This document shows, piece after piece, positions 1 through 11,673 of a DNA stretch of 64,000 nt. Origin of the DNA: Kibdelosporangium persicum (GTDB taxonomy: Bacteria; Actinomycetota; Actinomycetes; Mycobacteriales; Pseudonocardiaceae); assembly GCF_013280595.1 (NCBI RefSeq), contig NZ_JAAATY010000008.1, positions 1-64,000 of the forward strand, read 5' to 3'. The notes under the pieces are model-generated. The model was not told where the DNA came from, did not search any database, and saw nothing but the letters and a program-made list of their open reading frames with translations. The position numbers and the translations under genes were made by a program. Each line of letters starts with the position of its first letter. Within the stretch, counting starts at the first letter, position 1.

Positions 1-3000
1 CGGACGCTGCGTCGCGAACGTCGTCGTCTCCGTCGGACCATAAACATCCGCCACCATCAACCCAGGACACGCGTCCAACACCCGGCGAATCGCCGCCGCA
101 GGCACAACCTCCCCACCAGTCCAAACCTCACGAGCACCCGTCAGGCAATCCGGCCCGTCCTGCGCCAACATCCGGAACAACCCGGACGTCACGAAGATTC
201 CGGTCACGCCGTGGTCGATGATCATCCGCCGCATGACCTCGGCGTCCAGGTCGCCGGGTGGCGCGACGACCACCTGGTCGCCGTTCAGCAGGGGCACCCA
301 CATCTCGTACGTGGTCGCGTCGAACGCCTGCGCCGAGTGGAACAGCACCCGGCTGTGCCCGCCGCGGAACCGCCGCTCGAATGCCAGACCGACGACGTCA
401 CAGTGCCGGACCGCGACGCCTTTGGGCTTGCCCGTCGATCCCGACGTGTACATCACGTAGGCAAGGTTCTCGGGAGCCAGCGAAACGGACGGGTCCTCAG
501 TGGACTTGTCAGCCGGTGCGGTCGAGAGAATGTGTCCGTTGTGGATTCCTTCGGCCGTGGGCCGCCATTCGGCGTCGGTGATGAGGATGTCCGCACCGGC
601 TTCGCCGAGGACCATCCGCAGCCGGTCGGCCGGTGCCCGGACGTCCAGCGGTACGTACGCGCCGCCCGCCTTGACCACGGCGAGTTCGGCCACGAGCAGG
701 TCCACCGACCGTCCCATCAGGACGGCGACCGGGTCTTCCGGCCGGAGACCGAGCTTGATCAGCCGGTTCGCGAGCCGGTTGGCTTGTACGTTCAGCTCCG
801 TGTAGGTGAGGCACACGTCGTCGGACACGACAGCAGGTTCGTCCGGCGTCCGGCGCACCTGGTCGGTGAACAGGCGCGGCAACGTCGCCGGCGGGATTTC
901 GTGCGCCGTGTCGTTCCACTCGGTCAGCACCAGGTCACGTTCCGCCGCTCCCAGCAACGAGAACTCGCGCAACGGCCGTGCGGGATCGTCCGCGATCGCG
1001 CCGAGCAGGACCTGGAGGTGCCCAGCCAGCCGCTCGACCGTCGCGGCGTCGAACAGTGCCGGGTCGTAGTCGAACTCGATCGCGATCTGCCTGCCCGGCT
1101 CGACCATCAGGGCCAACGGGTAGTTGGTCGGCTCCGCGGCCCGCACGTCGTGGATCCGCAGGCCGTACTCGGCGAAGGTGTCCGCGTCGAACGGGTAGTT
1201 CTCGAACACCAGGATGCTGTCGAACAGCTTGCCCCCATGGGGGACGTCGGTCCGGCTCTGCAGCCGGGCGAGCGAGATGTGCTCGAACCGCCGGGCGTCG
1301 GCCTGTCCGGTTTGCAGGTCGTGCAGCCAGCCGAGCATGTCGCGCCCGGCTCGGACGGTCAGCCGGGTCGGCAACGTGTTGATGAACATGCCGATCATCG
1401 ACTCGACGCCCGGCAGGTCGACCGGCCTGCCGGACACGGTGGTGCCGAAAACGACATCCGAGGCCCCGCTGTAGCGGGACAACAGCAGCCCCCACGCGCC
1501 TTGCATGACCGTGTTGACGGTCAATCCGTTGCGCTGGGCGACGTCCCGCAGTCGCTCGGTCTGTTCCACCGGCAGCGTCACGCGAATGGTCGCGCTGGAT
1601 TCTGCGCGATGTGTCTCGACCGGCGGACGGTCGTACGGCAGCGCGGTCGGCGAATCGAACCCGTCAAGTGCGCGACGCCAATACCGTTCGGCTTCACCGG
1701 AATCCTGATCAGCCAGCCATCGCAGGTAGTCACGGAACGGCGGCCGTTCGCCGACCGGTGCCCGCACACCGCGCATGATCATCGCGTACTGACGGCAGAC
1801 CTCGGTGAAGATCTGTGCTGCGCTCCAGCCGTCCACCAGCACGTGATGGAAGGTCCAGACCACCAGGACCTCGGCATCGGGCAGGGCGGCGATGGCCACC
1901 CGGGTCAACGGCGGCGCCGCCAGGTCGATGCCCTCGGCACGGTCGCGTTCGAGGTAATCCCCCAGCCGTTCGTCACGGTGCTCGGGCGTCAGATCCGACC
2001 AGTCAAGATGGACGACCGGCATCGTGATGTCGCGGCGCACGACCTGCACCGGATCGTCGAGTTCTTCCCACACCACACCGCTGCGCAGGACGGGCGTGCG
2101 TTCGGTGACCCGTTGCCACGCGGTGCCGAGCGCCCGGGGATCGGCCACTCCGGACAGTCGGAACTGGACCTGGTTGAAGTAGGAGCCCGACGGGTCGCCC
2201 TGAGCCGCGCCGACCAGGCTGTGGAACACCATGCCTGCCTGCATCGGGGTGAGCGGGTAGATGTCCGTCACCGCCCGGCCGTCACCGGCGAGCCGGTCGA
2301 CCGTCGCCTGGTCGAGGCGCACCAACGGGAAGTCGGACGGCGTCCGGCCGCCCGCGGTGGGTTCGGCACAGTGGCCGACGATCTCGCGCAGCGCCTCGGC
2401 CATGCCCTCGGCCAGCCGCCGCACGGTGTCCTCGGCGTGGATGTCGTTGGAGTAGTACCAGGTGAGTTCGAGGCGATCGTCGTCGATCGCACCGACCACA
2501 TCGAGCAGATGACTCCGAGTGTTCCGAGTGCCCGCGTCAAGCCGCAGCCCATCGAGCGTACCGCTGGAAAAGCCTTCCGTGGAGCCAAGTCCGTCGAGGT
2601 GGCCGAGGTAGTTGAAGCTCACCTCGGCGCGCACCGCGAGGTCGGCCCGGTTCGCGAGGTACCGCAGTGCGCCGAAGCCGATGCCCCGCCGGGGCACCGC
2701 CCGCAACTGCTCCTTGACCGCCTTGAGCGTCGGGCCCCACGTGGTCTCCGGCACGTCGAGCACGACCGGGAACATCGACGTGAACCAGCCGGCCGTGCGG
2801 GAGAGGTCCACGTCGGCCAGCACGTCCTCACGACCGTGACCTTCCAGATCCAGCAACACCCGGTCGTGACCGGTCCACCGCCCCAGTACCCGGCCGAGGG
2901 CACTGAGCAACACGTCGTTGACCTGCGTTCGGTAGGCGCCAGGCACGTTGTGCAGCAACGCTTTGGTGGTGTGCTCGTCCAGCGTCACCGTCACCGTCCG

Positions 3001-6000
3001 GGTCGACCCGGCCGTGTTGCGGCCCGGTCGGTCCACCGGGAGTTCGGGCACAGTGGTGTGGGCGACCGCTGTCCAGTGGTCGAGTTCGTCGTCGAATCCA
3101 CCGGCCGTGGTGTGGTCAGCCAATCGCGTCGCCCACTCGCGGAACGATGTCGTCTTCGCACCGAGGTTGATTGGCAGGCCGTGCACGGCTTGCTGGTACG
3201 CGGTGGCAAGATCCTCCGACAGGATCCGCCACGACACACCGTCGACCACAAGGTGGTGCGCTGCCAGCAACAACTGGCGGCCGGAGAGCACGGCCTTGAG
3301 CAACGGACCGTCAGTGAGACTGATCCCGTCGACGGACGGCGTTTGAATGTCCCGCCGCTCCAACACGTCCGCGGGTTCGACCGGCTCGTTGTGCTGGCGT
3401 CGGCCGTCGTAGCGCATCCTGAGGCCGTCGTGATGTTCCATCAGAGCGCGGAAAGCCCGGCGCAGAGCGGTTTCGTCGATGTCGGTGGTGAGCTGAAGAC
3501 ACAACGACTGCGTGAAACAGTCCGGCTCCGCCTCGTTGTACTCGAAGAACCAGTGCTGGATCGGAGTGAGCGGAACGTCGCCGCTGACTGCTCCCTGCTC
3601 GGCGGCGACCGGCGCGGCCCCTGTCATTCCCGCGGCCAGCGCGGCGACAGTCGGCTTGCGGAACAGGTCGCCCGGCGTCAACGTCAGCCCGGCCCGGCGG
3701 GCCCTGGCGACGACCTGGATTCCGAGGATCGAGTCACCGCCCAGCTCGAAGAAGTTGTCCTCGACGCCGACCCGGTCAAGACCCAGCAGCTGCGCCCAGA
3801 TCCCGGCGAGCGTGGCCTCCACGTCGTTGCGAGGCGCGACAATGCCGCCGTTGACCGTGTTCCAGTTCGGTGCGGGCAGCGCCCGCTGGTCGACCTTGCC
3901 GTTGGCGTTCAGCGGCAACGACTCCAGCACGACGAACGCGGAAGGCACCATGTAGTCCGGCAGCGTGCGGCCAAGGAACTCACGGAGAGTCGCGCTGTCG
4001 GTCTGCCGGACGGCGGTCAGATAGGACACCAGGCGTTTACGGCCACCATCGTCAAGCCGGACGACGGTGAACGCCTGAGCGACGTCGTCACACCGCATCA
4101 GGGCGGCGTCGATCTCACCGGGCTCGATCCGGAAGCCCCTGATCTTGACCTGGTCGTCGGTGCGGCCGACGAAGACCAGGTCACCGCGGGCGTTCCACTT
4201 GACGAGGTCGCCCGTCCGGTACATCCGGCTGCCGGGAGCGTCGAAGGGGTTGGCGACGAACCGTTCCGCGGTCAGCCCTGGCCGGCGGGAGTACCCACGG
4301 GCGAGCCCGGCACCGGCGATGAACAACTCGCCGGTCACGTCGACGGGAACCGGCCGCAGGCCCTCGTCGAGCACGTAGACGCGCATGTTGTCCAGGGGAC
4401 GGCCGATCGGCACCATGTCCGGCACCGCCTCGGCGTCCGGCATCCGGTACGAGGTCGCGAACGTCGTGGTCTCGGTGGGACCGTAACCGTCGACGACCAC
4501 CAGCCCGGGGCACGCAGCCAGCACACGGCGCACCGCGGCGGCCGGAACGACGTCTCCGCCGGTCCAGACCTCTCGCAGGCCGTTCAGGCAGTCCGGTGCT
4601 TCGTCGACGATCGCCCGGAAGAGCCCAGCGGTCAACCACAACGCCGTCACACCGTGCTCGGCGATCACCGTGCGCAGGACGTCCGCGTCGACGTCCCTCG
4701 CCGGCGCGACGACAACCTGGCCGCCGTTGAGCAACGGCGCCCACATCTCGTACGTCGTGGCGTCGAACGCCTGCGCCGAATGGAACAGCACGCGTTGGTG
4801 GCTGCTGGTCCGGAACAGCCGATCGGACGCGAGGGCGACCACGTCGCAGTGGCGTACCGCGACTCCCTTCGGCTTGCCGGTCGACCCGGACGTGTACATC
4901 ACGTACGCGATGTTCTCGGGGTGCAGCGGAACGCAGGGATTCGTGACCGGCCGCGCGGACAGGTCCTCGGCATCGACCATAATCGACTGTCCGCTGTGGA
5001 TCGCACTGACCATGCCCGACCACTCCTGGTCGGTGAGGACGACCATGGCGCCGGCCTCGTCGAGGACCACGCGCATGCGCTCGGCGGGCGCACGCACGTC
5101 CACCGGTACGTACGCCGCACCCGCCTTGACCACGGCCAGTTCCGCTAGGACCACGTCAGCGGACCGGCTCATCAGCACGGCCACCGGGTCCTCCGGACGC
5201 ACGCCTGCCTCGATCAACCGGTGGGCGAGTTGGTTGGCACGCGCGTCGAACTCGGCGTACGTGTACGCCGAGCCTTCGGACACCACCGCAGTGGCCTGCG
5301 GAGTGCGAGCGACCTGTTCGGCGAACAGGTACGGCAATGTGGCCCACGGAGCCTCGTGGGCGGTGTCGTTCCACCTCTCGAGCACCAGGTCCCGCTCAGC
5401 CGAGTCCAATAGGGACAACTCACCGAGCGGTGCGTCGGGTCTCGTGGTGATCGCGTCAAGCAGCGCGTGCAGATGGCCGCCCAGCCGGTCGATCGTCGCC
5501 GCGTCGAACAGGTCGGTGTTGTACTCCAGTGCCAAAGTCAGCGAATCGCCGCGCGGCCAGAACTCCACCAGCAGGTCGAACCGTGCCGAGGCGCGTGGCA
5601 GGTCGTACTCGGTGACGGCCAGCTCACCGGCCTGACGGGCGGGCACCATCTCCTGTTGCAGCACGATCGCGGCCTGAACCAGTGGCGTCCGGCTGGGATC
5701 GCGCTCCGGCCGTACCGCGTCGACCAACTGCTCGAAGGGCACCTGGTCGTGCGCGAACGCCTCCAGCATGGTCTCGCGGACTTCGGCGACGAACCGCTCG
5801 AACGGCATCGAGTTGTCCACCGTGGACCTGAGGACGAGCGTGTTGACCAGGAACCCGACCAGGTCCTCCAGTTCCGGGCGGTCACGGCCGGAGGTCACGG
5901 TGCCGACGGCGATGTCCCGCTGGTTGCTGTACTTGGCCAGCAACAACTGCACCGCGGCGGTGAGCGTCATGAACAGCGTGGCACCGTTGCGCTGTGCCAG

Positions 6001-8535
6001 CTTCGCCAGCCGGTCCACCAGATCGGCGGGTAGCTCGCGGCGGCAGACCGCGCCCGAGGTCGTCCGTACGCTCGGACGCGGACGGTCGGCGGGCAACTCC
6101 AGCGGCTCGATCCCGGCCAGCTTGCGCCGCCAGTACTCCAGTTGCTCTTCGACAACCGTGTCACCGAGGCGATCTCGTTGCCACAGGGCGAAATCCGCGT
6201 ACTGCAAAGCAGGCGCGGGCAGGCTGGCCGGACCGTGCGCGTACAGCTCGACCAGTTCGTCGACCAGCACGCGGATCGACCAGCCGTCCGTGACGATGTG
6301 GTGCTGGTTGAGCAGCAACACGTGGTCGTCATCGGCCAGCCGGATCAGCAACGCCCTGGCGAGTGGCCCGTGCCTGAGGTCGAACGGCGTCCGCAGTTCG
6401 GCGGTGACCAGCGCATCGATCTCGTCCACACTGGACGCTTCGGCGGTGCTGAGCGGTATCCCGCCGGTCGGTGCGATCACCTGGACGCCCCGGCCGTCCA
6501 CCGAGTCGAACGTGGTCCGCAGTGCTTCGTGCCGTTCGGCCAAGGTGTTCAGCGCGGTGCGCAGCGCGTCGACGGACAACGCCCCGGACAACCGGATTCC
6601 CACACCGGTGTTGTACTCGGTGCTTCCGGGACTCACCTCGTTGAGGAACCAAAGCCGTTGCTGCACCGGTGAGATCGGGATCAGATCCGGCCGTTGACCG
6701 GTGATCCGGCCGGTCGTGCCCGCGGCCGGCTGGGTGGGCAGCAGGTCCGCGAGGCGGGCGACGGTCCGCGCGTCGAAGATCGTCCGGGTGGACAACGCGG
6801 TGCGGAACCGGGCTCTGATCCGGGACGTCAGCCGGATGGCGGTGATCGAGTCGCCACCGAGGTCGATGAAGTCGTCCTCGACCCCGATCTGCCGCACGCC
6901 GAGCGCCTCGGCCCACAGCGCGGCCAGTGCCCGCTCCGGCTCGGTTCGCGGTGCCACGTAGTCGGTGCGCGCGAGGGTGTTCCAGTCCGGTTCCGGCAAC
7001 GACCGTCGATCGACTTTTCCGTTGCCGCTCAACGGTAGTTCGTCCAGCGTCACGAACGCGGACGGCACCGTGTAGTCGGGCAGCGACCGCAGGACCGATT
7101 CCCGCAGCCCGCCGACGGACAGCTGCTGCCCGGAGGCCGCGACCACGTAGGCGACCAGGCGTTTGCGCCCGGTCCGGTCCTCCCGTGCGACCACCGCGGC
7201 CTGGGCGATCCCGGGATGACCGGCCAGCACCGACTCGATCTCACCGGGTTCGATCCGGAATCCGCGGATCTTGATCTGGTCGTCGGCGCGGCCGAGGAAC
7301 TCGATGACGTCACCGGTCCGCCGCACGATGTCCCCGGTGCGGTACATCCGCTCCCCTGGCGGGCCGTACGGATTGGCGACGAAACTCCGTGCGGTCAGCC
7401 CAGGCCTGCCCAGGTAGCCACGGGACAGTCCAGCACCGGCGACGTACAACTCGCCAGCCGCGCCCTCGGGGACCGGGGCCAGCGTCTCGTCGAGGACGTA
7501 CGCCCACATGGCGTCCAGTGGCGCGCCGATCGGCACCACATCCGGCACCGACGCCGCGTCCGGCATCCGGTACGAGGTCGCGAACGTCGTGGTCTCAGTA
7601 GGACCGTACCCGTCGACCACGACCAGCCCGGGATTGGCCGTCAGTACCCGGCGGACCGCGGCCGCGGGCACGACGTCACCGCCGGTCCACACCTCACGCA
7701 CGCCCGCGAGACATTCGGGCGAATCCTGCACCAGAATCCGGAACAACCCGGCGGTCAACCACAATCCCGTGACGCCATGCCGCGCGATCGACTTGCGCAG
7801 CACGTCCGCGTCGACGTCTCCCGGCGGGGCGACGACGACCGTGCCGCCGTTGAGCAACGGCACCCACAACTCGTAGGTCGACGCGTCGAAGGCTTGCGGC
7901 GAATGCAGCAGGACACGGTCGTGCGCGCCGTTACGGAACCGGCTGTCCGCGGCGAGCGCGGCGACGTCCCGATGCCGGACCGCGACACCCTTCGGCGTGC
8001 CCGTCGAACCGGACGTGTACATGACATAAGCCAGGTTGTCGGGATGCAGCTCCACGTGCGGGCTCGTCCCGGATTCCCCGGTGAGCGAACCGGGTTCCAC
8101 CAGCACGACAGGTCCGGAGTGGACATCGCGGACCAGGTTCTCGTTGGCGTGGTCGGTGATCACCACCGACACACCCGCCTCGGCGAGCACCAGCCGCGTC
8201 CGCTCACTCGGTGCCCGCGTGTCCAACGGCACGTAGGCGCCACCGGCCTTGGCGATGGCCAACACCGCGACCACCAGCTCAGCCGACCGCTCCACCTGCA
8301 GCGCGACCGGGTGCTCAGGCCGAACTCCCAGCCGGATCAGCCTGTGCGCCAGCCGGTTCGCTTGACGGTCCACAGTGGAATAGCTCAGTTCGGCCCGGCC
8401 GGCGGTGATCGCCGTCGCCTCGGGGGTTCGCCGTACCTGGCCGGCGAACAGGGCCGGCAACGTCAAGAGGTCCTGCGTCCGCGGTAAGGCGGGGTCCACG
8501 GCGAGAGTCGTCGCGGTCGTGTCTGGAGAGCCCAT
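1..8535 (-). CDS. Nonribosomal peptide synthetase, N-terminal part (A-T-C-A-T-E-C-A...), partial at window edge
   Basis: The frame starts at ATG 8535 and stays open to base 1, so at least 2845 residues are present and the C-terminus lies outside. Approximate domain order by residue: A1 25-515 ([10 protein letters not shown] near 8000, [10 protein letters not shown] near 7020), T1 525-595 (LGGDSI near 6850), C2 610-1045 (HHIVTDGW near 6290), A2 1050-1550, T2 1555-1630, E 1640-2080 ([10 protein letters not shown] near 3245, FNYLG near 2610), C3 2095-2535 (HHVLVDGWS near 1835), A3 2540 to the edge. There is no starter C domain, so this is an initiation module with a free amino end. Reading the ten Stachelhaus positions by eye against GrsA gives DAYWWGGTFK for A1 and A2 (valine-like) and DAYFWGVT for A3 (aliphatic, Ile/Val-like). 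The predicted start is Val, D-Val, Ile/Val. Substrate calls are inference; the domain calls are firm. It lies 63 nt downstream of the serine hydrolase and is probably co-transcribed with it. Confidence 0.97.
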   Translation of the reverse strand, partial: MGSPDTTATTLAVDPALPRTQDLLTLPALFAGQVRRTPEATAITAGRAELSYSTVDRQANRLAHRLIRLGVRPEHPVALQVERSAELVVAVLAIAKAGGAYVPLDTRAPSERTRLVLAEAGVSVVITDHANENLVRDVHSGPVVLVEPGSLTGESGTSPHVELHPDNLAYVMYTSGSTGTPKGVAVRHRDVAALAADSRFRNGAHDRVLLHSPQAFDASTYELWVPLLNGGTVVVAPPGDVDADVLRKSIARHGVTGLWLTAGLFRILVQDSPECLAGVREVWTGGDVVPAAAVRRVLTANPGLVVVDGYGPTETTTFATSYRMPDAASVPDVVPIGAPLDAMWAYVLDETLAPVPEGAAGELYVAGAGLSRGYLGRPGLTARSFVANPYGPPGERMYRTGDIVRRTGDVIEFLGRADDQIKIRGFRIEPGEIESVLAGHPGIAQAAVVAREDRTGRKRLVAYVVAASGQQLSVGGLRESVLRSLPDYTVPSAFVTLDELPLSGNGKVDRRSLPEPDWNTLARTDYVAPRTEPERALAALWAEALGVRQIGVEDDFIDLGGDSITAIRLTSRIRARFRTALSTRTIFDARTVARLADLLPTQPAAGTTGRITGQRPDLIPISPVQQRLWFLNEVSPGSTEYNTGVGIRLSGALSVDALRTALNTLAERHEALRTTFDSVDGRGVQVIAPTGGIPLSTAEASSVDEIDALVTAELRTPFDLRHGPLARALLIRLADDDHVLLLNQHHIVTDGWSIRVLVDELVELYAHGPASLPAPALQYADFALWQRDRLGDTVVEEQLEYWRRKLAGIEPLELPADRPRPSVRTTSGAVCRRELPADLVDRLAKLAQRNGATLFMTLTAAVQLLLAKYSNQRDIAVGTVTSGRDRPELEDLVGFLVNTLVLRSTVDNSMPFERFVAEVRETMLEAFAHDQVPFEQLVDAVRPERDPSRTPLVQAAIVLQQEMVPARQAGELAVTEYDLPRASARFDLLVEFWPRGDSLTLALEYNTDLFDAATIDRLGGHLHALLDAITTRPDAPLGELSLLDSAERDLVLERWNDTAHEAPWATLPYLFAEQVARTPQATAVVSEGSAYTYAEFDARANQLAHRLIEAGVRPEDPVAVLMSRSADVVLAELAVVKAGAAYVPVDVRAPAERMRVVLDEAGAMVVLTDQEWSGMVSAIHSGQSIMVDAEDLSARPVTNPCVPLHPENIAYVMYTSGSTGKPKGVAVRHCDVVALASDRLFRTSSHQRVLFHSAQAFDATTYEMWAPLLNGGQVVVAPARDVDADVLRTVIAEHGVTALWLTAGLFRAIVDEAPDCLNGLREVWTGGDVVPAAAVRRVLAACPGLVVVDGYGPTETTTFATSYRMPDAEAVPDMVPIGRPLDNMRVYVLDEGLRPVPVDVTGELFIAGAGLARGYSRRPGLTAERFVANPFDAPGSRMYRTGDLVKWNARGDLVFVGRTDDQVKIRGFRIEPGEIDAALMRCDDVAQAFTVVRLDDGGRKRLVSYLTAVRQTDSATLREFLGRTLPDYMVPSAFVVLESLPLNANGKVDQRALPAPNWNTVNGGIVAPRNDVEATLAGIWAQLLGLDRVGVEDNFFELGGDSILGIQVVARARRAGLTLTPGDLFRKPTVAALAAGMTGAAPVAAEQGAVSGDVPLTPIQHWFFEYNEAEPDCFTQSLCLQLTTDIDETALRRAFRALMEHHDGLRMRYDGRRQHNEPVEPADVLERRDIQTPSVDGISLTDGPLLKAVLSGRQLLLAAHHLVVDGVSWRILSEDLATAYQQAVHGLPINLGAKTTSFREWATRLADHTTAGGFDDELDHWTAVAHTTVPELPVDRPGRNTAGSTRTVTVTLDEHTTKALLHNVPGAYRTQVNDVLLSALGRVLGRWTGHDRVLLDLEGHGREDVLADVDLSRTAGWFTSMFPVVLDVPETTWGPTLKAVKEQLRAVPRRGIGFGALRYLANRADLAVRAEVSFNYLGHLDGLGSTEGFSSGTLDGLRLDAGTRNTRSHLLDVVGAIDDDRLELTWYYSNDIHAEDTVRRLAEGMAEALREIVGHCAEPTAGGRTPSDFPLVRLDQATVDRLAGDGRAVTDIYPLTPMQAGMVFHSLVGAAQGDPSGSYFNQVQFRLSGVADPRALGTAWQRVTERTPVLRSGVVWEELDDPVQVVRRDITMPVVHLDWSDLTPEHRDERLGDYLERDRAEGIDLAAPPLTRVAIAALPDAEVLVVWTFHHVLVDGWSAAQIFTEVCRQYAMIMRGVRAPVGERPPFRDYLRWLADQDSGEAERYWRRALDGFDSPTALPYDRPPVETHRAESSATIRVTLPVEQTERLRDVAQRNGLTVNTVMQGAWGLLLSRYSGASDVVFGTTVSGRPVDLPGVESMIGMFINTLPTRLTVRAGRDMLGWLHDLQTGQADARRFEHISLARLQSRTDVPHGGKLFDSILVFENYPFDADTFAEYGLRIHDVRAAEPTNYPLALMVEPGRQIAIEFDYDPALFDAATVERLAGHLQVLLGAIADDPARPLREFSLLGAAERDLVLTEWNDTAHEIPPATLPRLFTDQVRRTPDEPAVVSDDVCLTYTELNVQANRLANRLIKLGLRPEDPVAVLMGRSVDLLVAELAVVKAGGAYVPLDVRAPADRLRMVLGEAGADILITDAEWRPTAEGIHNGHILSTAPADKSTEDPSVSLAPENLAYVMYTSGSTGKPKGVAVRHCDVVGLAFERRFRGGHSRVLFHSAQAFDATTYEMWVPLLNGDQVVVAPPGDLDAEVMRRMIIDHGVTGIFVTSGLFRMLAQDGPDCLTGAREVWTGGEVVPAAAIRRVLDACPGLMVADVYGPTETTTFATQRP

Positions 8536-8598
8536 ATCGGTGTCGACCTTTCGAACGCGGCGCGACCGGCCGCGTGAGATCAGCGGGAGAGAGGAGGA

Positions 8599-9897
8599 TC
8601 AGGCGACTTCCTGGACGCGGCGCCTGCGGCTGGCCACCCGTCCACCCACCTGGACACGGTCGATGCGGCCGCGCGAGTCACACAGGAACCGCCCTGGCCG
8701 CGCCCGTTCGCCGGTGGCCAGGTCGATCATGCTGAACACCAGGCCGTCGTGCGGCACCAGCTTGGCCGCCGGGTCACCGTCGACGGTCAGCAGCAGGTCG
8801 CCGTCCCGGACGGTCACCGAATACTCGATGAGACCGTTGAAGTACGTCCCGAGGCAGTCACGGGGCGGCGGCACCCGGCGCCCCGGCATCTCACGGTCGC
8901 GGCAGTCACCGACAGCGATACCGGCCGTCCGCAGTTCGGCGACGAGCTCGTGCCATAAACCCGTCCCCGTGTTGGCGTTCGTCGTGAGCGCGACGACCGT
9001 GCCCGTCGCCGGGGAGATGCGCAGGTAGCAGGCGGTGCCGTCGGCCATGCCGTCGTGGCCGATCCAGCCGTCCCCGAACACCGCGAAGCCCAGACCCCAG
9101 CCGTCCGCGAGGCCGAACGGGTCCGCTCCGGCGACCGGCGTCCGCATCTGCGCCAGGTCATCGGGGCTGACGAGGTGGTCGGTGCTCCCGCCGTGCTCAG
9201 GTCGCAGGTGCATCCGGCTGAGCGTCACGAGATCGGCCGCGCTCGCCGCGAGCGCGCCCGCCGGGGCCTCCACCGGTTCCAGCGCCTGGCCGACCGGCCG
9301 GCACCGGTGGTGCACCGAGTGCCCGGACACCGTCGGCGCCAGCCCTGGCCGACCGACGAAACACGGCTCGATCCGCAGCGGTTTGAGCAGGATCGCCGTC
9401 GCGGCCTCGTGCCACGGCATCCCGGTGATCGCCTCGACAACCTCGCCGAGCAGGCAGTAGCCCAGGTTGGAGTAGGAGAAGTCCGATCCGGGCGGCCGCA
9501 CGGTGTGCAGGTCGCCCAGGTGACGCCCGGCCCGGACGGTGTGGGTGGCCTCGGAGGCCAGCCCACCGGTGTGGCTGAGCAGGTGACGCGGCGTCAGCGC
9601 GCCGGCCAGCTCCGGGGAGAGCCGCCGCAGGTCCGGCAGGTAGTGGCCGAGCGGCTCGTCCAGGTCGATGTCACCGTCCGACACCAGCGCCATCACGAGC
9701 GTCGCGGTGAACAGCTTGGTGATCGAGCCGACCGGAACCTGGGAATCCCGGGTCATGGCCCGGCCGCCGGCATATTCCTCTTCACCGGACTCGAACACCC
9801 GAATGTCGCCCCGATGCAGAAGGGCGAGCTGTGCGCCGGGCACACGGCAGGCCTTCGCCAGGGTTCCCAGACTCGTACCCAACTGGTCGAGATCCAT
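8599..9897 (-). CDS. Stand-alone serine hydrolase of the class C beta-lactamase fold, likely PBP-type thioesterase/peptide cyclase of the NRPS
   Basis: The protein has 432 aa and no signal peptide, so it should act in the cytoplasm. It has the full serine-hydrolase set: S58-I-T-K61, Y142-S-N144 and H281-D-G. After about residue 342 follows a small beta-rich, lipocalin-like C-terminal domain (GTYFNGLIEYSV, then a DGDLLLTVDG stretch). This layout, a transpeptidase domain plus a lipocalin-like domain of about 450 aa encoded beside an NRPS, is that of the SurE family of penicillin-binding-protein-type thioesterases. Those release and macrocyclise NRPS peptides in trans. The start at 9897 is supported by GAGGA at 9902-9906. 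It sits upstream of the NRPS in one transcription unit. The alternative is a D-aminopeptidase or esterase-type resistance or tailoring enzyme. Family membership is clear; the cyclase role is inferred from context. Confidence 0.85.
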   Translation of the reverse strand: MDLDQLGTSLGTLAKACRVPGAQLALLHRGDIRVFESGEEEYAGGRAMTRDSQVPVGSITKLFTATLVMALVSDGDIDLDEPLGHYLPDLRRLSPELAGALTPRHLLSHTGGLASEATHTVRAGRHLGDLHTVRPPGSDFSYSNLGYCLLGEVVEAITGMPWHEAATAILLKPLRIEPCFVGRPGLAPTVSGHSVHHRCRPVGQALEPVEAPAGALAASAADLVTLSRMHLRPEHGGSTDHLVSPDDLAQMRTPVAGADPFGLADGWGLGFAVFGDGWIGHDGMADGTACYLRISPATGTVVALTTNANTGTGLWHELVAELRTAGIAVGDCRDREMPGRRVPPPRDCLGTYFNGLIEYSVTVRDGDLLLTVDGDPAAKLVPHDGLVFSMIDLATGERARPGRFLCDSRGRIDRVQVGGRVASRRRRVQEVA

Positions 9898-10844
9898 CTT
9901 TTCCTCGCAGTCGAAGATATGTGGGCGCGGACCGTCGACGCCACCACCCGTGCGGTGCAGGCGTGCCTAAGCGATGTGCGGCCGGCTACTTCAGCATTCG
10001 GCGAAGAGAACCGAAGTCGTCACCTTCGACAGCGGTGATGTTTTATGTCTGTTCACCGGACCGTGATTCGTCCATCGGCGATATTCGGATGGACCAGCCG
10101 ATATCACGGGCCAGGGCGCGACAAATACGGCGACATATTCAGGCATGATCAGGAGGCACCTTCCATGCGTGTGTGATTTTCCACCGCGCGCCCGGCCTAC
10201 AGTGGGCAAAGACCGGCCACGACGGCTTGTTCGATCATCTACTCGGTAACGCGGAGCCCGGTCGAGAGGGACATCGACGGTGCACGCGCCCGACCGCAGG
10301 ACAGGTATCACGAAGTACCGGATCCAAAACCTGCCGAAGAAAAACGGTGATTCGAAGAGAGGACCGGGCGGACGCACTGCGCTTGCGGCGACCCGCCATG
10401 AACGCGCTGTACCCGCCGTCCCCACCACCGGGCGCGAAGCGCGCAGCCCGGCGTAACCCCCCTGATATCCCCGGCCTCAAGGATCCCGGTAACACCCGAC
10501 ATGTACCTTTCTCACCCTCGGCACGCGTCCCCACGACGCGACCCGACTCCCAACGCGTCCCCCACCTTGCAACGGTGTGCTAATCGTTGATACCGCCATT
10601 AGGGGAATCGTCATTTCGGTCACGGGTTCGTGAAATTACACTGACCTATGAACGGCTGCGCTCCGCAGCGGCGAGGCCCGGGAAAGTACCTCGTCCGGCC
10701 GCGTTTGGACCGGATGGTGACCGGGAACCGGGTCGTTGATCGACACGTGGCGTGAGCCATCGCGTTGATCTCCCCAGTGTTACAGATAAATTCAGGCTAT
10801 CGCCCGGAGCGCGGCTGCTGTTTTGTGGCATCTAGACTGGTGAC
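9898..10844. promoter_or_regulatory. Non-coding stretch between divergent genes, presumed NRPS operon promoter region
   Basis: About 950 bp separate the minus-strand hydrolase/NRPS unit from the plus-strand TVP38 gene. Open frames here are short or have arginine/proline-rich compositions typical of antisense GC-rich sequence, and none has a convincing ribosome binding site. The part near 10020-10180 and 10560-10640 is more AT-rich than its surroundings, which fits promoters firing outward on both sides. No clear operator or terminator was recognised. Confidence 0.5.
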
Positions 10845-11594
10845 ATGCCGCGAGTACGTACCGCGCTGGCTGTCGGTCTGCTCGCGGTGTTGATCACCGC
10901 CGCGTTCGTGTTGCCTGTTCCGGGGCCGGGCGACGTGCGGGCCTGGGCGCTCGGCGCTGGAGCGGCCGCGCCGCTCCTGATGTTCCTGACCTACGTCGTG
11001 GCCACGATCATGCCGGTGCCGCGCACAGTGTTCTCGCTTGCCTCGGGGCTTCTGCTCGGACCCCTCCTCGGAGTAATCGTGGCGATGTGCGCCACCGCGG
11101 TCAGTGCGATCCTGGGTTTCGCACTCGCGCGATGGGCAGGCCGAGGACTGGTGGCTCGTCACCTGGACAAGACGGCCGTCAGGACGGTCGACCAGAAGCT
11201 CAGCGGCGGCGGGTGGCTGGCGGTCGCCTCGCTACGGCTCATCCCGCTCGTCCCGTTCACACCGATGAACTACTGCTGTGGCGTTTCGTCTGTCCGGATG
11301 CGGCCGTTCCTGGCCGGGACCGTGGTGGGCAGTCTGCCGGGCACGACCGCCGCCGTGCTGATCGGCGACACGCTCACCGGATTCGGCAATCCCGCCGGGC
11401 TGATCGTGTCCGGAGCGTGTGCCCTCGCCGGCGCGGCCGGATTGCTGCTGGTGATCCGGCGGTCGGCTACCGCTCCGGCTCAGGCCGGCCCGTCGACAAA
11501 ACCCCACGCGGGATCGCCGAGGCCGATGTCCGGCACCGCGGCGCGCAGAGCCGCGTGCACAGCCGACCGTGAGCCGACGACCCCGGGGTCGTAG
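10845..11594 (+). CDS. TVP38/TMEM64 (DedA-like, SNARE-associated) family membrane protein
   Basis: The 249-aa protein has hydrophobic segments at about residues 7-25, 40-60, 62-92, 125-145, 158-180 and 185-205. The conserved core of the VTT domain is visible: a re-entrant loop region (LASGLLLGPLLG, residues ~65-76) and the motif RLIPLVPFTPMNY at about 133-145. The family is thought to handle lipids such as undecaprenyl phosphate in the membrane, but the substrate here is unknown. The last ~38 residues are proline/alanine/arginine-rich and are encoded on the strand opposite the truncated gene at 11480-11662. The protein probably acquired this tail by a rearrangement. A SNARE-associated role proper to eukaryotes is not implied. 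Confidence 0.85.
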   Translation: MPRVRTALAVGLLAVLITAAFVLPVPGPGDVRAWALGAGAAAPLLMFLTYVVATIMPVPRTVFSLASGLLLGPLLGVIVAMCATAVSAILGFALARWAGRGLVARHLDKTAVRTVDQKLSGGGWLAVASLRLIPLVPFTPMNYCCGVSSVRMRPFLAGTVVGSLPGTTAAVLIGDTLTGFGNPAGLIVSGACALAGAAGLLLVIRRSATAPAQAGPSTKPHAGSPRPMSGTAARRAACTADREPTTPGS

Positions 11595-11662
11595 TCCGGC
11601 GGCAACTGCTCGACGGATTCGAGGTCGTCCGGCACACGCATCAGATAGGCGTCCCAGCTCAT
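11480..11662 (-). pseudogene. Truncated small actinobacterial protein (N-terminal part only)
   Basis: A 60-aa frame starts at ATG 11662 with a well-ordered sequence (MSWDAYLMRVPDDLESV..., then DIGLGDPAWGFVDG near the end) and then stops abruptly at 11480. It looks like the N-terminal half of a short actinobacterial hypothetical family that I recall as roughly twice this length. That recollection is not verified here. Its missing 3' end coincides with the point where the convergent TVP38 gene runs 115 bp into it antisense, so a deletion may have joined the two. It lies 11 nt downstream of the SRPBCC gene and may be co-transcribed. It could also be a genuinely short protein. Confidence 0.5.
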
Positions 11663-11673
11663 GCGACCCGAAT

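Noticed and set aside
211-5148. Very long open frame on the plus strand
   Set aside because: It is antisense to the NRPS, with arginine/histidine-rich sequence and no family motif. The minus-strand frame has complete NRPS domain motifs.
10173-10583. Possible gene upstream of the NRPS operon
   Set aside because: Composition is Arg/Pro-rich, no ribosome site, no recognisable motif.
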